Shown: one piece after another, positions 22,712-31,170 of the stretch | Position numbering within the stretch: position 1 is the first letter of the stretch | Layout of the letters: each line of letters opens with the position of its first letter | NCBI GenBank assembly: GCA_016219545.1 | Contig: JACRMH010000026.1 | Location: 1 to 43,809, forward strand | Direction of reading: 5' to 3' | DNA: 43,809 nt | Source of the DNA: Chloroflexota bacterium | GTDB lineage: Bacteria > Chloroflexota > Anaerolineae > Anaerolineales > Villigracilaceae | Notes under the pieces: generated by a model | Databases searched by the model: none | The model's input: only the letters and a program-made list of their open reading frames with translations | Told to the model about the DNA's origin: nothing | Program-made: the position numbers and the translations under genes

Positions 22712-23384
22712 TTAGAATGTTCTCGCGGAGACTTTGAAAGATTTTGTCATAAGTCTCTTTATCAGCACCAGCGGGTAGATTGATTTCAACACGAACGGTT
22801 AAGCCGAAGTCACGCTCACTCTTTCTTGATTTACCTATGGATTTCGAAGTATCTTTACTTAGTTTTTCTTTTTTCTCAAAAGTGGTTTTACTGGTTTTTA
22901 AAGTTGAAGTTTTAGACTTTGGTGTATTTTTGATTTCTTCACTTACACCTTCTAAACGTCCAGACAGTCTAGCGAGAGCTCGAAAGGTTGTTGCCTGTCT
23001 CTGACCAACATTTGCCCCTGTATGGTCAGCACCACGGAAAAAAGAAATTAATTTACTTTTATCAAGCGTCCAAGAGTTGTCACCATATAAGTCAAACAGT
23101 TCCTTGTAGGCCGACTGTACCATTTTGCTAAACTCTAGTGCAAACTCATTATTTTCATGTTTAGAAAACGCAGTGCCGGTTGCCTCAGTCTTTTTTCCAT
23201 TCTCATCAATTATCCCAAGATAGCGAACCGTATTGATTACATAGCCCTCATTATTTGGTGCTATACCTAGCTTTTGAAGCATTTCAGCATTAACTACCAG
23301 GGATTGGGGAAAAGAATTGCGAAGTTGTTCAATCAGTTGGGTAAGATGAAGCGTGCTTAAAACGTAGGGATGTTTGTCAGCCAT
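22701..23384 (-). CDS. DUF5343-family protein
   Basis: A 227-residue protein. The N-terminal two thirds match the DUF5343 pattern: LRNSFPQSLVVNAEMLQKLG, then a winged-helix-like stretch with VRYLGIIDENGKKTEATGTA, and KELFDLYGDNSWTLDKSKLI. A Lys/Ser/Thr-rich linker leads to a short C-terminal piece (TVRVEINLPAGADKETYDKI) that may form a separate strand-helix unit. GGAGGAG precedes the ATG. It is the first gene of a three-gene operon with a Ymh protein and a two-TM protein. DUF5343 genes are often seen near defence genes; the biochemistry is unknown. Confidence 0.8.
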   Translation of the reverse strand: MADKHPYVLSTLHLTQLIEQLRNSFPQSLVVNAEMLQKLGIAPNNEGYVINTVRYLGIIDENGKKTEATGTAFSKHENNEFALEFSKMVQSAYKELFDLYGDNSWTLDKSKLISFFRGADHTGANVGQRQATTFRALARLSGRLEGVSEEIKNTPKSKTSTLKTSKTTFEKKEKLSKDTSKSIGKSRKSERDFGLTVRVEINLPAGADKETYDKIFQSLRENILNAD

Positions 23385-23425
23385 TTTTTCTCCTCCTATT
23401 TGGGGATAACACGGTGACTTTCCTA

Positions 23426-23454
23426 ACTATACATCTGTTTTTTTACAAAGGCAA
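23426..23454 (-). promoter_or_regulatory. Promoter of the DUF5343 operon
   Basis: Minus strand TTGCCT (23454-23449), 17-bp spacer, TATAGT (23431-23426), about 42 bp before the ATG. Confidence 0.6.
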
Positions 23455-23563
23455 GAGAATCACTGCCGAAATCGTGGTCCTTCGGTACATCAGTGGTTTG
23501 CCGGATTTAGGGCGAGGATTGATTTGTGAAGTTACTTCTTCATTGAGAATCAAAAACAAATTT

Positions 23564-23606
23564 GAAAGCCCCCGTTGCCATACAATAAATAGCAACGGGG
23601 GCTTTC
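23564..23606. terminator. Terminator after tldE
   Basis: GAAAGCCCCCGTTGC and GCAACGGGGGCTTTC form a perfect 15-bp stem around a 13-nt loop. It lies just after the tldE stop. The rest of 23455-23618 shows no gene. Confidence 0.8.
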
Positions 23607-23618
23607 ATACAGAAATCT

Positions 23619-25004
23619 CTAATATGATGAATTGGAGTGCGAGATCTCCAGGTCATCCACCTTTATGAAAGTCGGCACGATGATCGCGGTGGGGTTGCGC
23701 GCGCCGTAACTTTGGGAGGTGTTATTGATGGTCTGTGATTTCGACATCCATGCCACCTTGTCACCGAAGATATCCAGCAGGCTTTGGGTCACACGCACAT
23801 TGTACGGAACGACCACGGAGCCATCCTTTTTGAGCAGCAATGCACCAAAGCGCGAACTGGCGGTCACCAAACCCTTGGACGGGTTGACGATGTTCATGTA
23901 ATGCAGGAAGGGGATGTAAAGGATGTCGTTCTCGCGCGGCAGATTCACAAGTTCTTCCAAAGTGCTAACGTTCTTTTCGCCGCCGCCGAGCACCAAACTC
24001 TTGTGCATCACGGTATGACCGGTGGGTTTGGCTTCAAATTCGTCGGCATCATCCTGATCCCAGGTGAAGGACTTGAACACGCCGTTTTCAAAAATGGGGA
24101 ATTTAGTGCGCTTCATACCGGTCAGGTCACGCTGGAATGGGAAGGTATCCAAATTCGTGGCGTCATCTGTCAGGTTGAATTTATCCGAAAAGACTTTTGT
24201 GCCAACCTGGTCTTCGCTGATGAAGGAAAATCCGCGCTTCATCGAACCGCCGCTGAAACCGATCCAGTTCATCATGTTCAGCAAGTCACCGCTCGCGGCT
24301 GGACCAAAGACGATGTTATATTTTCCAAGCGGAATTTGCTGGGGCGCATCATGCTGATAGCGGTCCAGCAGGAAGGACAAGTCACGATATAGCGCAGACG
24401 GGTCCAAGTCCGCTTTCTTCTGGGCGGACTGTTCGGCGATCACCTCCCATTTGAGAGTGGAGTGTGAAAGGACAATGCTGACCTGCGCGTCGGAGGTCTT
24501 GAAATATTGAGTGTGTTCGGAATGTGTGTTGATCTGCGCAACCACATTTGAACCGCAGGAGAAGATGCCGGAGAGTTTAATATCATCCGTCTCGAGTCCC
24601 TTCACAGCTTCGTTGAAATAGGCGAGACGTTCTTCGTTGCTGATGATCGCCAGTGTGGAATCAAAAGCGCTTTCGTCGGCAAAGGATTCAGCGAAGGTCG
24701 GCACTGTTGGCTGGTAACTTAAGGGCATGGCATGTTTCACCATTTCGGCGGCGATGTCCACTCCCTGCTTCATCTCTTCCAGTTTTTGCAGATCAGTGAT
24801 CAGCGAGTACGAAGCGCGCTTCCTGTCTTCGTAGGCCGTAATGTCCAGTCGGATTAGATGTTCATTGGTGTTGAGCGAGATCGCAGAGTTGGCGAAGCGC
24901 ATCAAATAACTGTCTTCTTCATGATAGAAGAATTCGACTTCGACATTTTTCGAGAGGGCATAAGCGCGCAGGTCACGCAGGGTTTGTAAGATTTTGTCCT
25001 TCAT
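23619..25004 (-). CDS. tldE: TldE/PmbA-family metalloprotease subunit
   Basis: A 461-residue protein of the TldD/PmbA family. It corresponds to the partner subunit without its own HExxxH motif: no such motif is seen, while the C-terminal core (GKYNIVFGPAASGDLLNMMN, then IPIFENGV-like and LVLGGG) is typical. In E. coli TldD and TldE form a heterodimer that cuts small unfolded peptides and takes part in microcin B17 and CcdA processing. The ATG lies two bases after the tldD stop, with AGGAG in the end of tldD, so the two are made together. Confidence 0.9.
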   Translation of the reverse strand: MKDKILQTLRDLRAYALSKNVEVEFFYHEEDSYLMRFANSAISLNTNEHLIRLDITAYEDRKRASYSLITDLQKLEEMKQGVDIAAEMVKHAMPLSYQPTVPTFAESFADESAFDSTLAIISNEERLAYFNEAVKGLETDDIKLSGIFSCGSNVVAQINTHSEHTQYFKTSDAQVSIVLSHSTLKWEVIAEQSAQKKADLDPSALYRDLSFLLDRYQHDAPQQIPLGKYNIVFGPAASGDLLNMMNWIGFSGGSMKRGFSFISEDQVGTKVFSDKFNLTDDATNLDTFPFQRDLTGMKRTKFPIFENGVFKSFTWDQDDADEFEAKPTGHTVMHKSLVLGGGEKNVSTLEELVNLPRENDILYIPFLHYMNIVNPSKGLVTASSRFGALLLKKDGSVVVPYNVRVTQSLLDIFGDKVAWMSKSQTINNTSQSYGARNPTAIIVPTFIKVDDLEISHSNSSY

Positions 25005-25006
25005 GG

Positions 25007-26461
25007 CTACTCTCCTATTCTCACATTATCGAAACGACAGACGGGAATGCCATGACCCAATTGCATGATCTGGTTGGGCTGACCCTTGCCGCAGTTATCC
25101 ACATAACGCACTTCCCAGGTGGACTTATCACCCACCGCTGAAAGCGAGTTGTAAAACTTGACGGTCTCGCCTTTGTAGGTGGAGTTCTTCACCACGCGCG
25201 TGACCTGACCGTTATCCACAAGCCAGCCGATGTCGGTGGCGAAATGGAATTGTTCACGGTTCGAGCCGATGGACCAGCTCTTATCGCCATCAAGGATGAT
25301 GCCTTTTTCAGTATTCTTAACGATGTCATCCAGCGAGCCATCATTGCCGGGGTCAATGTTGATGTTGGTCATACGCTCGATCGGGACTCGATAGAAAGCT
25401 GTCGCGCGATTTGCTCCACCGCTGCCGTTGAAGATCTGCTTGCGGGCGCGGGCATTCGCTTCTTCCACCATCTGACGGCCGGTAATTGCGCCGACGAGAA
25501 TTCCCTTATCAATGAGCAGGTTATCCTGAGCCGCAACGCCGTCATCGTCATAGCCAAAACTTCCGGGGCTGTTGGGCAAAGTCGCATCGGCGCGGGCTGT
25601 TAATTTGGTTGAGCCGTAGCGCAGGCTGCCAAAGTCATTGAGTGTGACGAATGAACCGCCGGCGAATCCGAGTTCGTATCCGAGGATTCGGTCAAGTTCG
25701 AGAGCGTGACCAATGGTCTCATGGGTCTGCAGGTACATAATGCCGGGAAGCAGAATCACAGAGCGGTCTTCCTTCGGGCATTCTTCGGCTACCAGTACCT
25801 CATTCATTTCCCGAACAATGCGCTCGGCATTCTCAGTGAACATTTGCAAATTGACAGTTTCCCATCCGCGGGTATCGCCCATGCGGGAAGGGCTGAATTT
25901 TCTTGAATGGGATTCGCCCTTGGCGTCCACGCCCATCACTTGAATGCTTGGGAAAACCTCAATGAGATTTTTTTCGATCTCGCTGCCTTCCGAGTCAATG
26001 TAGATGATCTGCTTGCGCATGAAGATCAACTCCCCCACGCGCTGTGCCACGCCGGGCTGATCCATTTTCTCGTCCAACTTTTTCAGGAAGGAAATTTTGT
26101 CTGCAAGCGCAACAGCAAACGGGTCGATCCGATTCGGGCTGACGAATGAGGCCCGCACAGATTCCTTTTCCGCGAGTCGGACCGGAAAAGTCACGCGCTC
26201 AGCAGCGACACGGGCATTGTCAAAGGCCTTGTCAAACAAAGCGCCGACATTGCTGACATCCGACGATGCCGAGAAACCCCACGCGCCTTTATACAGCGCG
26301 CGGATGCCCACGCCGCTCTCGCGTGAGGATGTGGCGCTCTTCAGGTTGCCGTTCCACATCATCAGGTAATTTGATTCCTCAACGGGATACCAGCGCACAT
26401 CCACGTAAGTGGCACCGGCTTTTTTAAGTCTTTCGATCTGCTCTTGTAATTGCTTTTGCAT
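25007..26461 (-). CDS. tldD: TldD-family metalloprotease subunit
   Basis: The active-site subunit. The motif HETIGHALELDRIL is the HExxxH zinc site of TldD. The N-terminal domain is AGATYVDVRWYPVEESNYLM and the C-terminal core holds DDDGV and GRQMVEEANARARKQ. The start is ATG 26461, with AGGAGAAGCC upstream, rather than the ATG at 26482. With tldE it should form the TldD-TldE protease. No ribosomally made peptide precursor is visible nearby, so the housekeeping role is more likely than a dedicated maturation role. Confidence 0.92.
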   Translation of the reverse strand: MQKQLQEQIERLKKAGATYVDVRWYPVEESNYLMMWNGNLKSATSSRESGVGIRALYKGAWGFSASSDVSNVGALFDKAFDNARVAAERVTFPVRLAEKESVRASFVSPNRIDPFAVALADKISFLKKLDEKMDQPGVAQRVGELIFMRKQIIYIDSEGSEIEKNLIEVFPSIQVMGVDAKGESHSRKFSPSRMGDTRGWETVNLQMFTENAERIVREMNEVLVAEECPKEDRSVILLPGIMYLQTHETIGHALELDRILGYELGFAGGSFVTLNDFGSLRYGSTKLTARADATLPNSPGSFGYDDDGVAAQDNLLIDKGILVGAITGRQMVEEANARARKQIFNGSGGANRATAFYRVPIERMTNINIDPGNDGSLDDIVKNTEKGIILDGDKSWSIGSNREQFHFATDIGWLVDNGQVTRVVKNSTYKGETVKFYNSLSAVGDKSTWEVRYVDNCGKGQPNQIMQLGHGIPVCRFDNVRIGE

Positions 26462-26592
26462 TGGCTTCTCCTGTAATTTCACGATGGAAGAGGGCTCTCA
26501 AGATCAATAGGCGCGATCTGTTTTGCATCACCCATTGGTCTCAGTGCCAATTGTAATACAGAGCAGATTCAGTTCCATGTTTGAATTGATAC

Positions 26593-26621
26593 TTGCAAAG
26601 TCTAATTCGGAGTTGTATACT
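26593..26621 (+). promoter_or_regulatory. Promoter of the protealysin-emfourin operon
   Basis: TTGCAA (26593-26598), 17-bp spacer, TATACT (26616-26621), 38 bp before the ATG, which has AGGAGGT ahead of it. Confidence 0.65.
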
Positions 26622-26659
26622 CTTATTAATGAATCCACCGAATCATTTTAGGAGGTAGT

Positions 26660-27802
26660 ATGTCACATCGTCATTCGATTTTCTGTATCCTGCCACCGCA
26701 CATGTTGGATCAAATTGCACAAAATGGAACAACCGCTCAGCGCGACATGGCAGTGAAGACCCTGGCTTCATCCAAACAAGTCCGCGACAATCGTTTGAAC
26801 ATGCTGACCGCGGCAATGAGCGGTACTTTTGCTGTTACAGGAACCAAACAACGAACGATCTACGATGCAAAATTTGGCACAACCCTGCCCGGCACGGTTG
26901 TTCGAAGGGAAGGCGATGCACCAACCCAGGATGTGGCCGTCAACGAAGCGTATGATTACTGCGGCGCAACCTTTGACCTGTACTCTGCCGTCTTCGGCCG
27001 AAACTCCATAGACAACCGGGGCATGGATCTCAAGTCCACCGTCCATTATGACAAAGGTTACGATAACGCCTTTTGGAACGGGCAGCAAATGGTCTACGGG
27101 GATGGCGATGAAGACATGCCGGTTGCCCAAAGGTTATTCAACCGCTTCACCATATCCCTGGATGTGATCGGCCATGAATTAACCCACGGTGTTACACAAT
27201 ACGAAGCTGGCCTGGTCTATCAAAATCAACAAGGCGCGCTCAACGAAGCCGTTTCGGATATTTTTGGCTCACTCGTCAAACAATATCAACGCGGCCAAAC
27301 CGCCGATGCAGCCGACTGGATCATCGGTGAAGGTCTGTTCACCAGCAATGTGAGAGGAGTCGGCATCCGCTCCATGAAAGCGCCTGGCACTGCTTATAAC
27401 GATCCGGTCCTCGGCAAGGACCCCCAACCCGCACACATGAAGGATTACATCACCACCACTCAGGATAATGGCGGAGTCCACATTAACTCGGGTATTGTCA
27501 ACCACGCTTTTTATGTCACCGCCATCAATATCGGCGGATATGCCTGGGAGAAAACGGGACAGATCTGGTACAAATCTCTTACCGAAAAATTTACCAGTAT
27601 CTCCAACTTCCAAAACGCGGCCGACCTCACCTTCCAGGCTGCTGGCGAAATTTTTGGCATTGGAAGTTTGGAACAGGTTGCGGTTAAGACAGGCTGGACC
27701 GAAGTTGGTATTAACGTAGACAGCACACCGTCACCTATCCCCTTACCCGGCGGCGAAGGATGCCTGAAGGGACTTATGCGCTCACTCGGTCTCGTAAAAT
27801 GA
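26660..27802 (+). CDS. Protealysin-like M4 metalloprotease
   Basis: A 380-residue thermolysin-family enzyme. It has the short protealysin-type propeptide (SIFCILPPHMLDQIAQNGTT, a PPxML-type cysteine-switch-like start) and no signal peptide. Zinc ligands are H172, H176 and E196 in HELTHGVTQYEAG and GALNEAVSDIFG; the catalytic Glu is E173. The usual end of the family is near GWTEVGI. Here about 25 more residues (STPSPIPLPGGEGCLKGLMR) follow, encoded by a GC-rich repeat-like stretch that probably moved the stop. The stop overlaps the emfourin start (ATGA), the known arrangement of protealysin with its protein inhibitor. Confidence 0.93.
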   Translation: MSHRHSIFCILPPHMLDQIAQNGTTAQRDMAVKTLASSKQVRDNRLNMLTAAMSGTFAVTGTKQRTIYDAKFGTTLPGTVVRREGDAPTQDVAVNEAYDYCGATFDLYSAVFGRNSIDNRGMDLKSTVHYDKGYDNAFWNGQQMVYGDGDEDMPVAQRLFNRFTISLDVIGHELTHGVTQYEAGLVYQNQQGALNEAVSDIFGSLVKQYQRGQTADAADWIIGEGLFTSNVRGVGIRSMKAPGTAYNDPVLGKDPQPAHMKDYITTTQDNGGVHINSGIVNHAFYVTAINIGGYAWEKTGQIWYKSLTEKFTSISNFQNAADLTFQAAGEIFGIGSLEQVAVKTGWTEVGINVDSTPSPIPLPGGEGCLKGLMRSLGLVK

Positions 27803-28098
27803 TGCAGATCCATTTCGAACGTACTGGCGGATTCATGGGACGCAATATTGCCCTCGATCTTGACCTTAGCTCCCTGCCGCCCGATCAAGCCGCCGCCCTA
27901 AAACTGCTCGTTGACGAATCAGATTTTTTCAATCTGACAGAGCTGCGGCCGGAAAACCCCATGCCGGATGGATTCGTTTATTCCATCACGGTCGAGACCG
28001 AAACGAACAAACACACCATCCACGCCAGTGAGTTAAAGTTTCCGCAGAGATTACGCCCGCTGCTTAATGATCTCTTGAGCAGAACGCGTACACGCTAA
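27799..28098 (+). CDS. Emfourin-like inhibitor of the M4 protease
   Basis: A 99-residue protein, start at ATG 27799 overlapping the protease stop by four bases (ATGA). It begins I-x-F-E-R-T-GGFMGRNIALDLD and has the LPPDQAAALKLLVDESDFFN helix of emfourins, the slow tight inhibitors of protealysin-like enzymes. Binding to the cytoplasmic or released protease in the same operon is the expected role. A second ATG at 27802 is also possible. A terminator follows directly. Confidence 0.85.
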   Translation: MMQIHFERTGGFMGRNIALDLDLSSLPPDQAAALKLLVDESDFFNLTELRPENPMPDGFVYSITVETETNKHTIHASELKFPQRLRPLLNDLLSRTRTR

Positions 28099-28137
28099 AA
28101 CAAAAAGGACACGACTGCTCGTGTCCTTTTTGTTTGA
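28098..28137. terminator. Bidirectional terminator
   Basis: AAACAAAAAGGACACGA and TCGTGTCCTTTTTGTTT form a 17-bp stem with loop CTGC, between the emfourin gene and the converging mannosyltransferase gene. Confidence 0.92.
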
Positions 28138-28143
28138 AATTTT

Positions 28144-28884
28144 CTACAGTCTCGCCAGTCTGCCGGCCCTTTTTAGATCACGATAATTCCATAATACCTG
28201 CCAGATGCGAAATGCAGCTTCGATCTGGATCATGATGGACATTTTTGATCTTCCCCAACGACGATCTGCAAAATAAATTGGCGTCTCGCCGATCTTGAAT
28301 TCAAGGCAATGCGCCAGATAAACCATCTCCACCAAAAAGACATAGCCGTTTGATTGAATGCGCTCCAAGGGCATGGATTGTAAGGTCTCACGCCGCCACA
28401 TGCGGTAACCGGTGGTCACATCATGCATAGGCAATTTCAAAATACTACGTGCATAAAAATTCCCGAATGCAGAGAGGGATTTTCGCCAAAGCGGCCAGCG
28501 CTCATCTACAGAACCGCCCTGCACATAACGCGAACCTATCACCACATCATTGGACTCAAGCAGTTGCGACATGGCCACCAGCACAGACGGATCGTGCGAA
28601 AAATCCGCATCCATCTGGACAATGGCCTGATAGCCGCCATCCAATATTTTCTGAAACCCGTTCAGGTAGGCCGAACGTAGCCCCATCTTGCCGGGACGGT
28701 GAAGCACGTCCACGCGACCGGGGTGGTCGGCTGCCAATTGATCTGCGATCTGTCCCGTGCCATCCGGGCTGTTATCATCCACAACAAAAATACTGACGTC
28801 CAGCGGAAGCGAAAATAAAGCGGAGACCAGTTTGGGCAGGTTCTCCGCTTCGTTATATGTAGGTGTTACGACCGCAATGCGCAA
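28144..28884 (-). CDS. Polyprenol-phosphate mannosyltransferase (GT2)
   Basis: A 246-residue GT-A glycosyltransferase of the dolichol/polyprenol-phosphate mannose synthase type. Motifs: VVTPTYNEAENL, VVDDNSPDGTG, MDADFSHDP, VIGSRYVQGG and YRMWRRETL. It has a soluble domain without the extra C-terminal TM helices of some family members, so it should attach sugar to a lipid carrier at the membrane surface. Translation starts at TTG (28884) with AGGAG 6 bp upstream, 8 bp after the response-regulator stop. It is the last gene of a four-gene operon. Confidence 0.9.
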   Translation of the reverse strand: MRIAVVTPTYNEAENLPKLVSALFSLPLDVSIFVVDDNSPDGTGQIADQLAADHPGRVDVLHRPGKMGLRSAYLNGFQKILDGGYQAIVQMDADFSHDPSVLVAMSQLLESNDVVIGSRYVQGGSVDERWPLWRKSLSAFGNFYARSILKLPMHDVTTGYRMWRRETLQSMPLERIQSNGYVFLVEMVYLAHCLEFKIGETPIYFADRRWGRSKMSIMIQIEAAFRIWQVLWNYRDLKRAGRLARL

Positions 28885-28892
28885 AACAACTC

Positions 28893-29747
28893 CTATTTCT
28901 TGGTGCGTATCAATTCCGCCTTGACCTGATCTACAGTTGTAAATCCATTCTTGAGCGAAGCGAGTTCCGCCAATCTTGAGCCGAGACGGTTATTCTGTTT
29001 CGTCATTTGTTCCCGATCCCGGATCGGATAAAAGTATTCAACAGATTGCTGCAAACGCCCGCGAAGTTTTTCGCTCAGCGCCGTCAGGTTGGAACGCGGG
29101 CAAACGAGGATAAAATCAGAGCCGCTTAAATGTCCGAGGAAATCATCCGGCCGGCTGACCTCGCGCATGGTATTCACGATCATAAAACTGATCGCGCGCA
29201 ATACATCGTCAGAAGCAACAAAGCCGTAGGCTTCACGGAACGCATCCATATTTTCAATGGAGATCATCAACAGGGAAAAATCATCCTTGCCAAGGACTTC
29301 CGAAATTTTTTCGGTCACCAGAGTCCCTTCAGGCAGACCCGTGACGGGGTTGGTCAATGACCCCTGACTGACCCGCTTAAGTGAATTTCGGACGCGTAAA
29401 CGAAGTTCCTGCACATCGAAAGGTTTGGTGATGTAATCATCAGCGCCGAGTTCGAGCCCCTGTAAACGGTCGGCGCGTTCACGCTTTTCAGTAAGGAAAA
29501 TAATGGGGATCTCGGCCGTGCGGCGGTCGGCACGCAGACGGCGCGCTACTTCAAAACCGTCTATATCGGGCAGGCGGATATCCAGGATGACAATGTCCGG
29601 GTGGACGGTTTGACACGAGCGTACGCCGTCCTCACCCCAATTCACGGAGAACACTTCATAGCCTTGAACGCGAAAATATGCGTTCAGCATTTCAGCCACG
29701 TCAATATCGTCCTCAATGACAAGAATTTTCGGCTTGGTCTCTGCCAT
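28893..29747 (-). CDS. Response regulator with degenerate GGDEF output domain
   Basis: A 284-residue protein. The receiver domain (ILVIEDDIDVAEML, phospho-acceptor in VILDIRLPD, K in ITKPFD) is intact. The second domain has a GGDEF fold start (NPVTGLPEG), but the signature is HLSGSDFILVC (SGSDF in place of GGDEF) and the metal-site region reads MISIENMDAF. It should not make cyclic di-GMP and may bind a partner or nucleotide instead. The gene lies in the roadblock/V4R operon. No histidine kinase is encoded in the window. Confidence 0.88.
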   Translation of the reverse strand: MAETKPKILVIEDDIDVAEMLNAYFRVQGYEVFSVNWGEDGVRSCQTVHPDIVILDIRLPDIDGFEVARRLRADRRTAEIPIIFLTEKRERADRLQGLELGADDYITKPFDVQELRLRVRNSLKRVSQGSLTNPVTGLPEGTLVTEKISEVLGKDDFSLLMISIENMDAFREAYGFVASDDVLRAISFMIVNTMREVSRPDDFLGHLSGSDFILVCPRSNLTALSEKLRGRLQQSVEYFYPIRDREQMTKQNNRLGSRLAELASLKNGFTTVDQVKAELIRTKK

Positions 29748-29764
29748 ATTAGATTTTCGTTTCT

Positions 29765-30400
29765 TTATGAGATCGGTTCTTTTTGAATAATGAACTCACA
29801 AACGGCATCACCCACCGCAACACATTTGGATTCATTCACACGGAATTCATTACCACCGGAAACCCATTTAAGTGCTTCCTGTAAAAGGCCGGTTGAAATA
29901 AAACAAACAGGTTTATCCAACCCAACCCGCCCCCAACAGCAGGGACATTTGTGAATCGTCCAAACCCATTCAGTATCTTTCTCTTCGACGGTTGTCTGCT
30001 GGTCACTTAATTGGGTGAAGATCTTTGCAAAGGCCGGCAGACCAATTCTCAGTTTGGATTGAAGCGGAAGGACAACGAATGCCAGGTCGGCGGCGCCTGC
30101 CAACGCTCCAAAATTCCTAAGCGCATCGGAAAAGGTTGCGCGTCCGGCACGAAGAGCAAGTCCGCGTCCACCGCGGGGACCATACATTTCTTCCAAAGCG
30201 GAACCAATAGCGGAAAGTTCTGAGAAGTCAAAACCTTTATCAAGATTATCGGGGGGATAATTTTCGATGTAACGATTTAAGCCGCCCAGATTTAATATAG
30301 CGTTCAATCCATTCTTACCCATCACTTCTTCAAGTGATTTGATGGTGATCAATCCAAATTTATTAGGGTAATAAAAACCACTTTTCTCAATGGGGTTCAT
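29765..30400 (-). CDS. V4R-domain protein
   Basis: A 211-residue protein. The C-terminal half is a V4R (4-vinyl reductase type) small-molecule-binding domain with the expected cysteines: HKCPCCWGR, then GLLQEALKWVSGGNEFRVNE, and CVAVGDAVCEFII. The N-terminal part (~1-80) has no named domain. V4R domains are found as sensors of hydrophobic ligands or metals, and they often occur with roadblock and response-regulator genes, as here. GGAG lies 6 bp before the ATG. Confidence 0.85.
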   Translation of the reverse strand: MNPIEKSGFYYPNKFGLITIKSLEEVMGKNGLNAILNLGGLNRYIENYPPDNLDKGFDFSELSAIGSALEEMYGPRGGRGLALRAGRATFSDALRNFGALAGAADLAFVVLPLQSKLRIGLPAFAKIFTQLSDQQTTVEEKDTEWVWTIHKCPCCWGRVGLDKPVCFISTGLLQEALKWVSGGNEFRVNESKCVAVGDAVCEFIIQKEPIS

Positions 30401-30410
30401 TGCGACTCCA

Positions 30411-30782
30411 CTATATCAACTTCGAAAGATCTTCGGCTGCGCGACGCATATCAAGGAAAATCAAACCGAGCTTGGCTTGTTCACGGGCCAGCGCGGTTAG
30501 TACGGCTTCTTCACCAACCGACATCAAGACGACATAGCCTTTAGCGCCCTTAATATAAACCTGTTCAAGGGAACCCCGCCCCAACTCGCTTGCGATACGC
30601 TCACCCAGGGAAAGCATAGCCGCAGACATGGCAGAGACACGATCCTCCTCCACGCCTTGCGGGAGAGCGGAAGCAATCCCAAGCCCATCAACGCTAACCA
30701 CCGCTGATGCTTCAATATCAGGGGACGATGCTTGCAACTCGCGCAAGCGGTCCACCATTTGTTGCGCACGATTTTTAGTCAA
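30411..30782 (-). CDS. Roadblock/LC7-domain protein
   Basis: A 123-residue MglB-like roadblock domain (VVSVDGLGIASALPQGVEED, MLSLGERIASELGRG and VLMSVGEEAVLTALAREQAK). Such proteins bind small GTPases; no MglA-type GTPase gene is in the window. Translation starts at TTG 30782, set by AGGAGG seven bases upstream. It is the first gene of the operon continuing with V4R, response regulator and mannosyltransferase. Confidence 0.9.
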   Translation of the reverse strand: MTKNRAQQMVDRLRELQASSPDIEASAVVSVDGLGIASALPQGVEEDRVSAMSAAMLSLGERIASELGRGSLEQVYIKGAKGYVVLMSVGEEAVLTALAREQAKLGLIFLDMRRAAEDLSKLI

Positions 30783-30848
30783 ACAAGCCCTCCTGAGGGG
30801 AATTTATACCTTTTAGCGATTTGAGGCAAAATTTCACTAACGTTATCT

Positions 30849-30877
30849 ATTTTAGGACATCGAATTCATTGTGTCAA
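30849..30877 (-). promoter_or_regulatory. Promoter of the roadblock operon
   Basis: Minus strand TTGACA (30877-30872), 17-bp spacer, TAAAAT (30854-30849). Predicted start about 60 nt before the TTG start codon. Confidence 0.75.
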
Positions 30878-30897
30878 GTTCGAGCATTCCATTGGGC

Positions 30898-30924
30898 TTG
30901 ACTTTTGCAAATTTGCAAAGTCAA
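30898..30924. promoter_or_regulatory. Near-palindromic site in the divergent intergenic region
   Basis: A 27-bp inverted repeat with arms TTGACTTT and AAAGTCAA around TGCAAATTTGC. It lies about 20 bp upstream of the roadblock -35. An operator or activator site is possible; the factor is unknown. The rest of 30925-31018 shows nothing recognisable. Confidence 0.5.
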
Positions 30925-31018
30925 AATCTTTTTACATGTGATTCCTGAAAAGAAATCCGGAAATCATCCCGATTCCTTTACACACCCTGACATACTTGCA
31001 GAAAACGAATTTTATCGT

Positions 31019-31047
31019 TTGCGCCTAAACACCCTTTATCGTAAAAT
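31019..31047 (+). promoter_or_regulatory. Possible promoter of the 31171 lipoprotein
   Basis: TTGCGC (31019-31024), 17-bp spacer, TAAAAT (31042-31047), which would give a leader of about 115 nt. Confidence 0.4.
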
Positions 31048-31170
31048 ACTCAGTGTCATATAAAAGTTGATGTTGCTGATATGTCCCGGTGGGATTTGAG
31101 AGATATATTCGATCATATCTTGCACATAAATAAACATTGGTGAAACATCAAAGATTAAAAAGAGGAATTC

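Noticed and set aside
23414..23668. Plus-strand 84-codon frame between the DUF5343 operon and tldE
   Set aside because: It runs through the tldE terminator and into the end of tldE on the other strand, with no ribosome site and no recognisable motif.
23619..26461. A RiPP or microcin maturation locus around tldD-tldE
   Set aside because: No precursor peptide, leader-like small ORF or modifying enzyme was found within several kilobases, so the pair is read as housekeeping.
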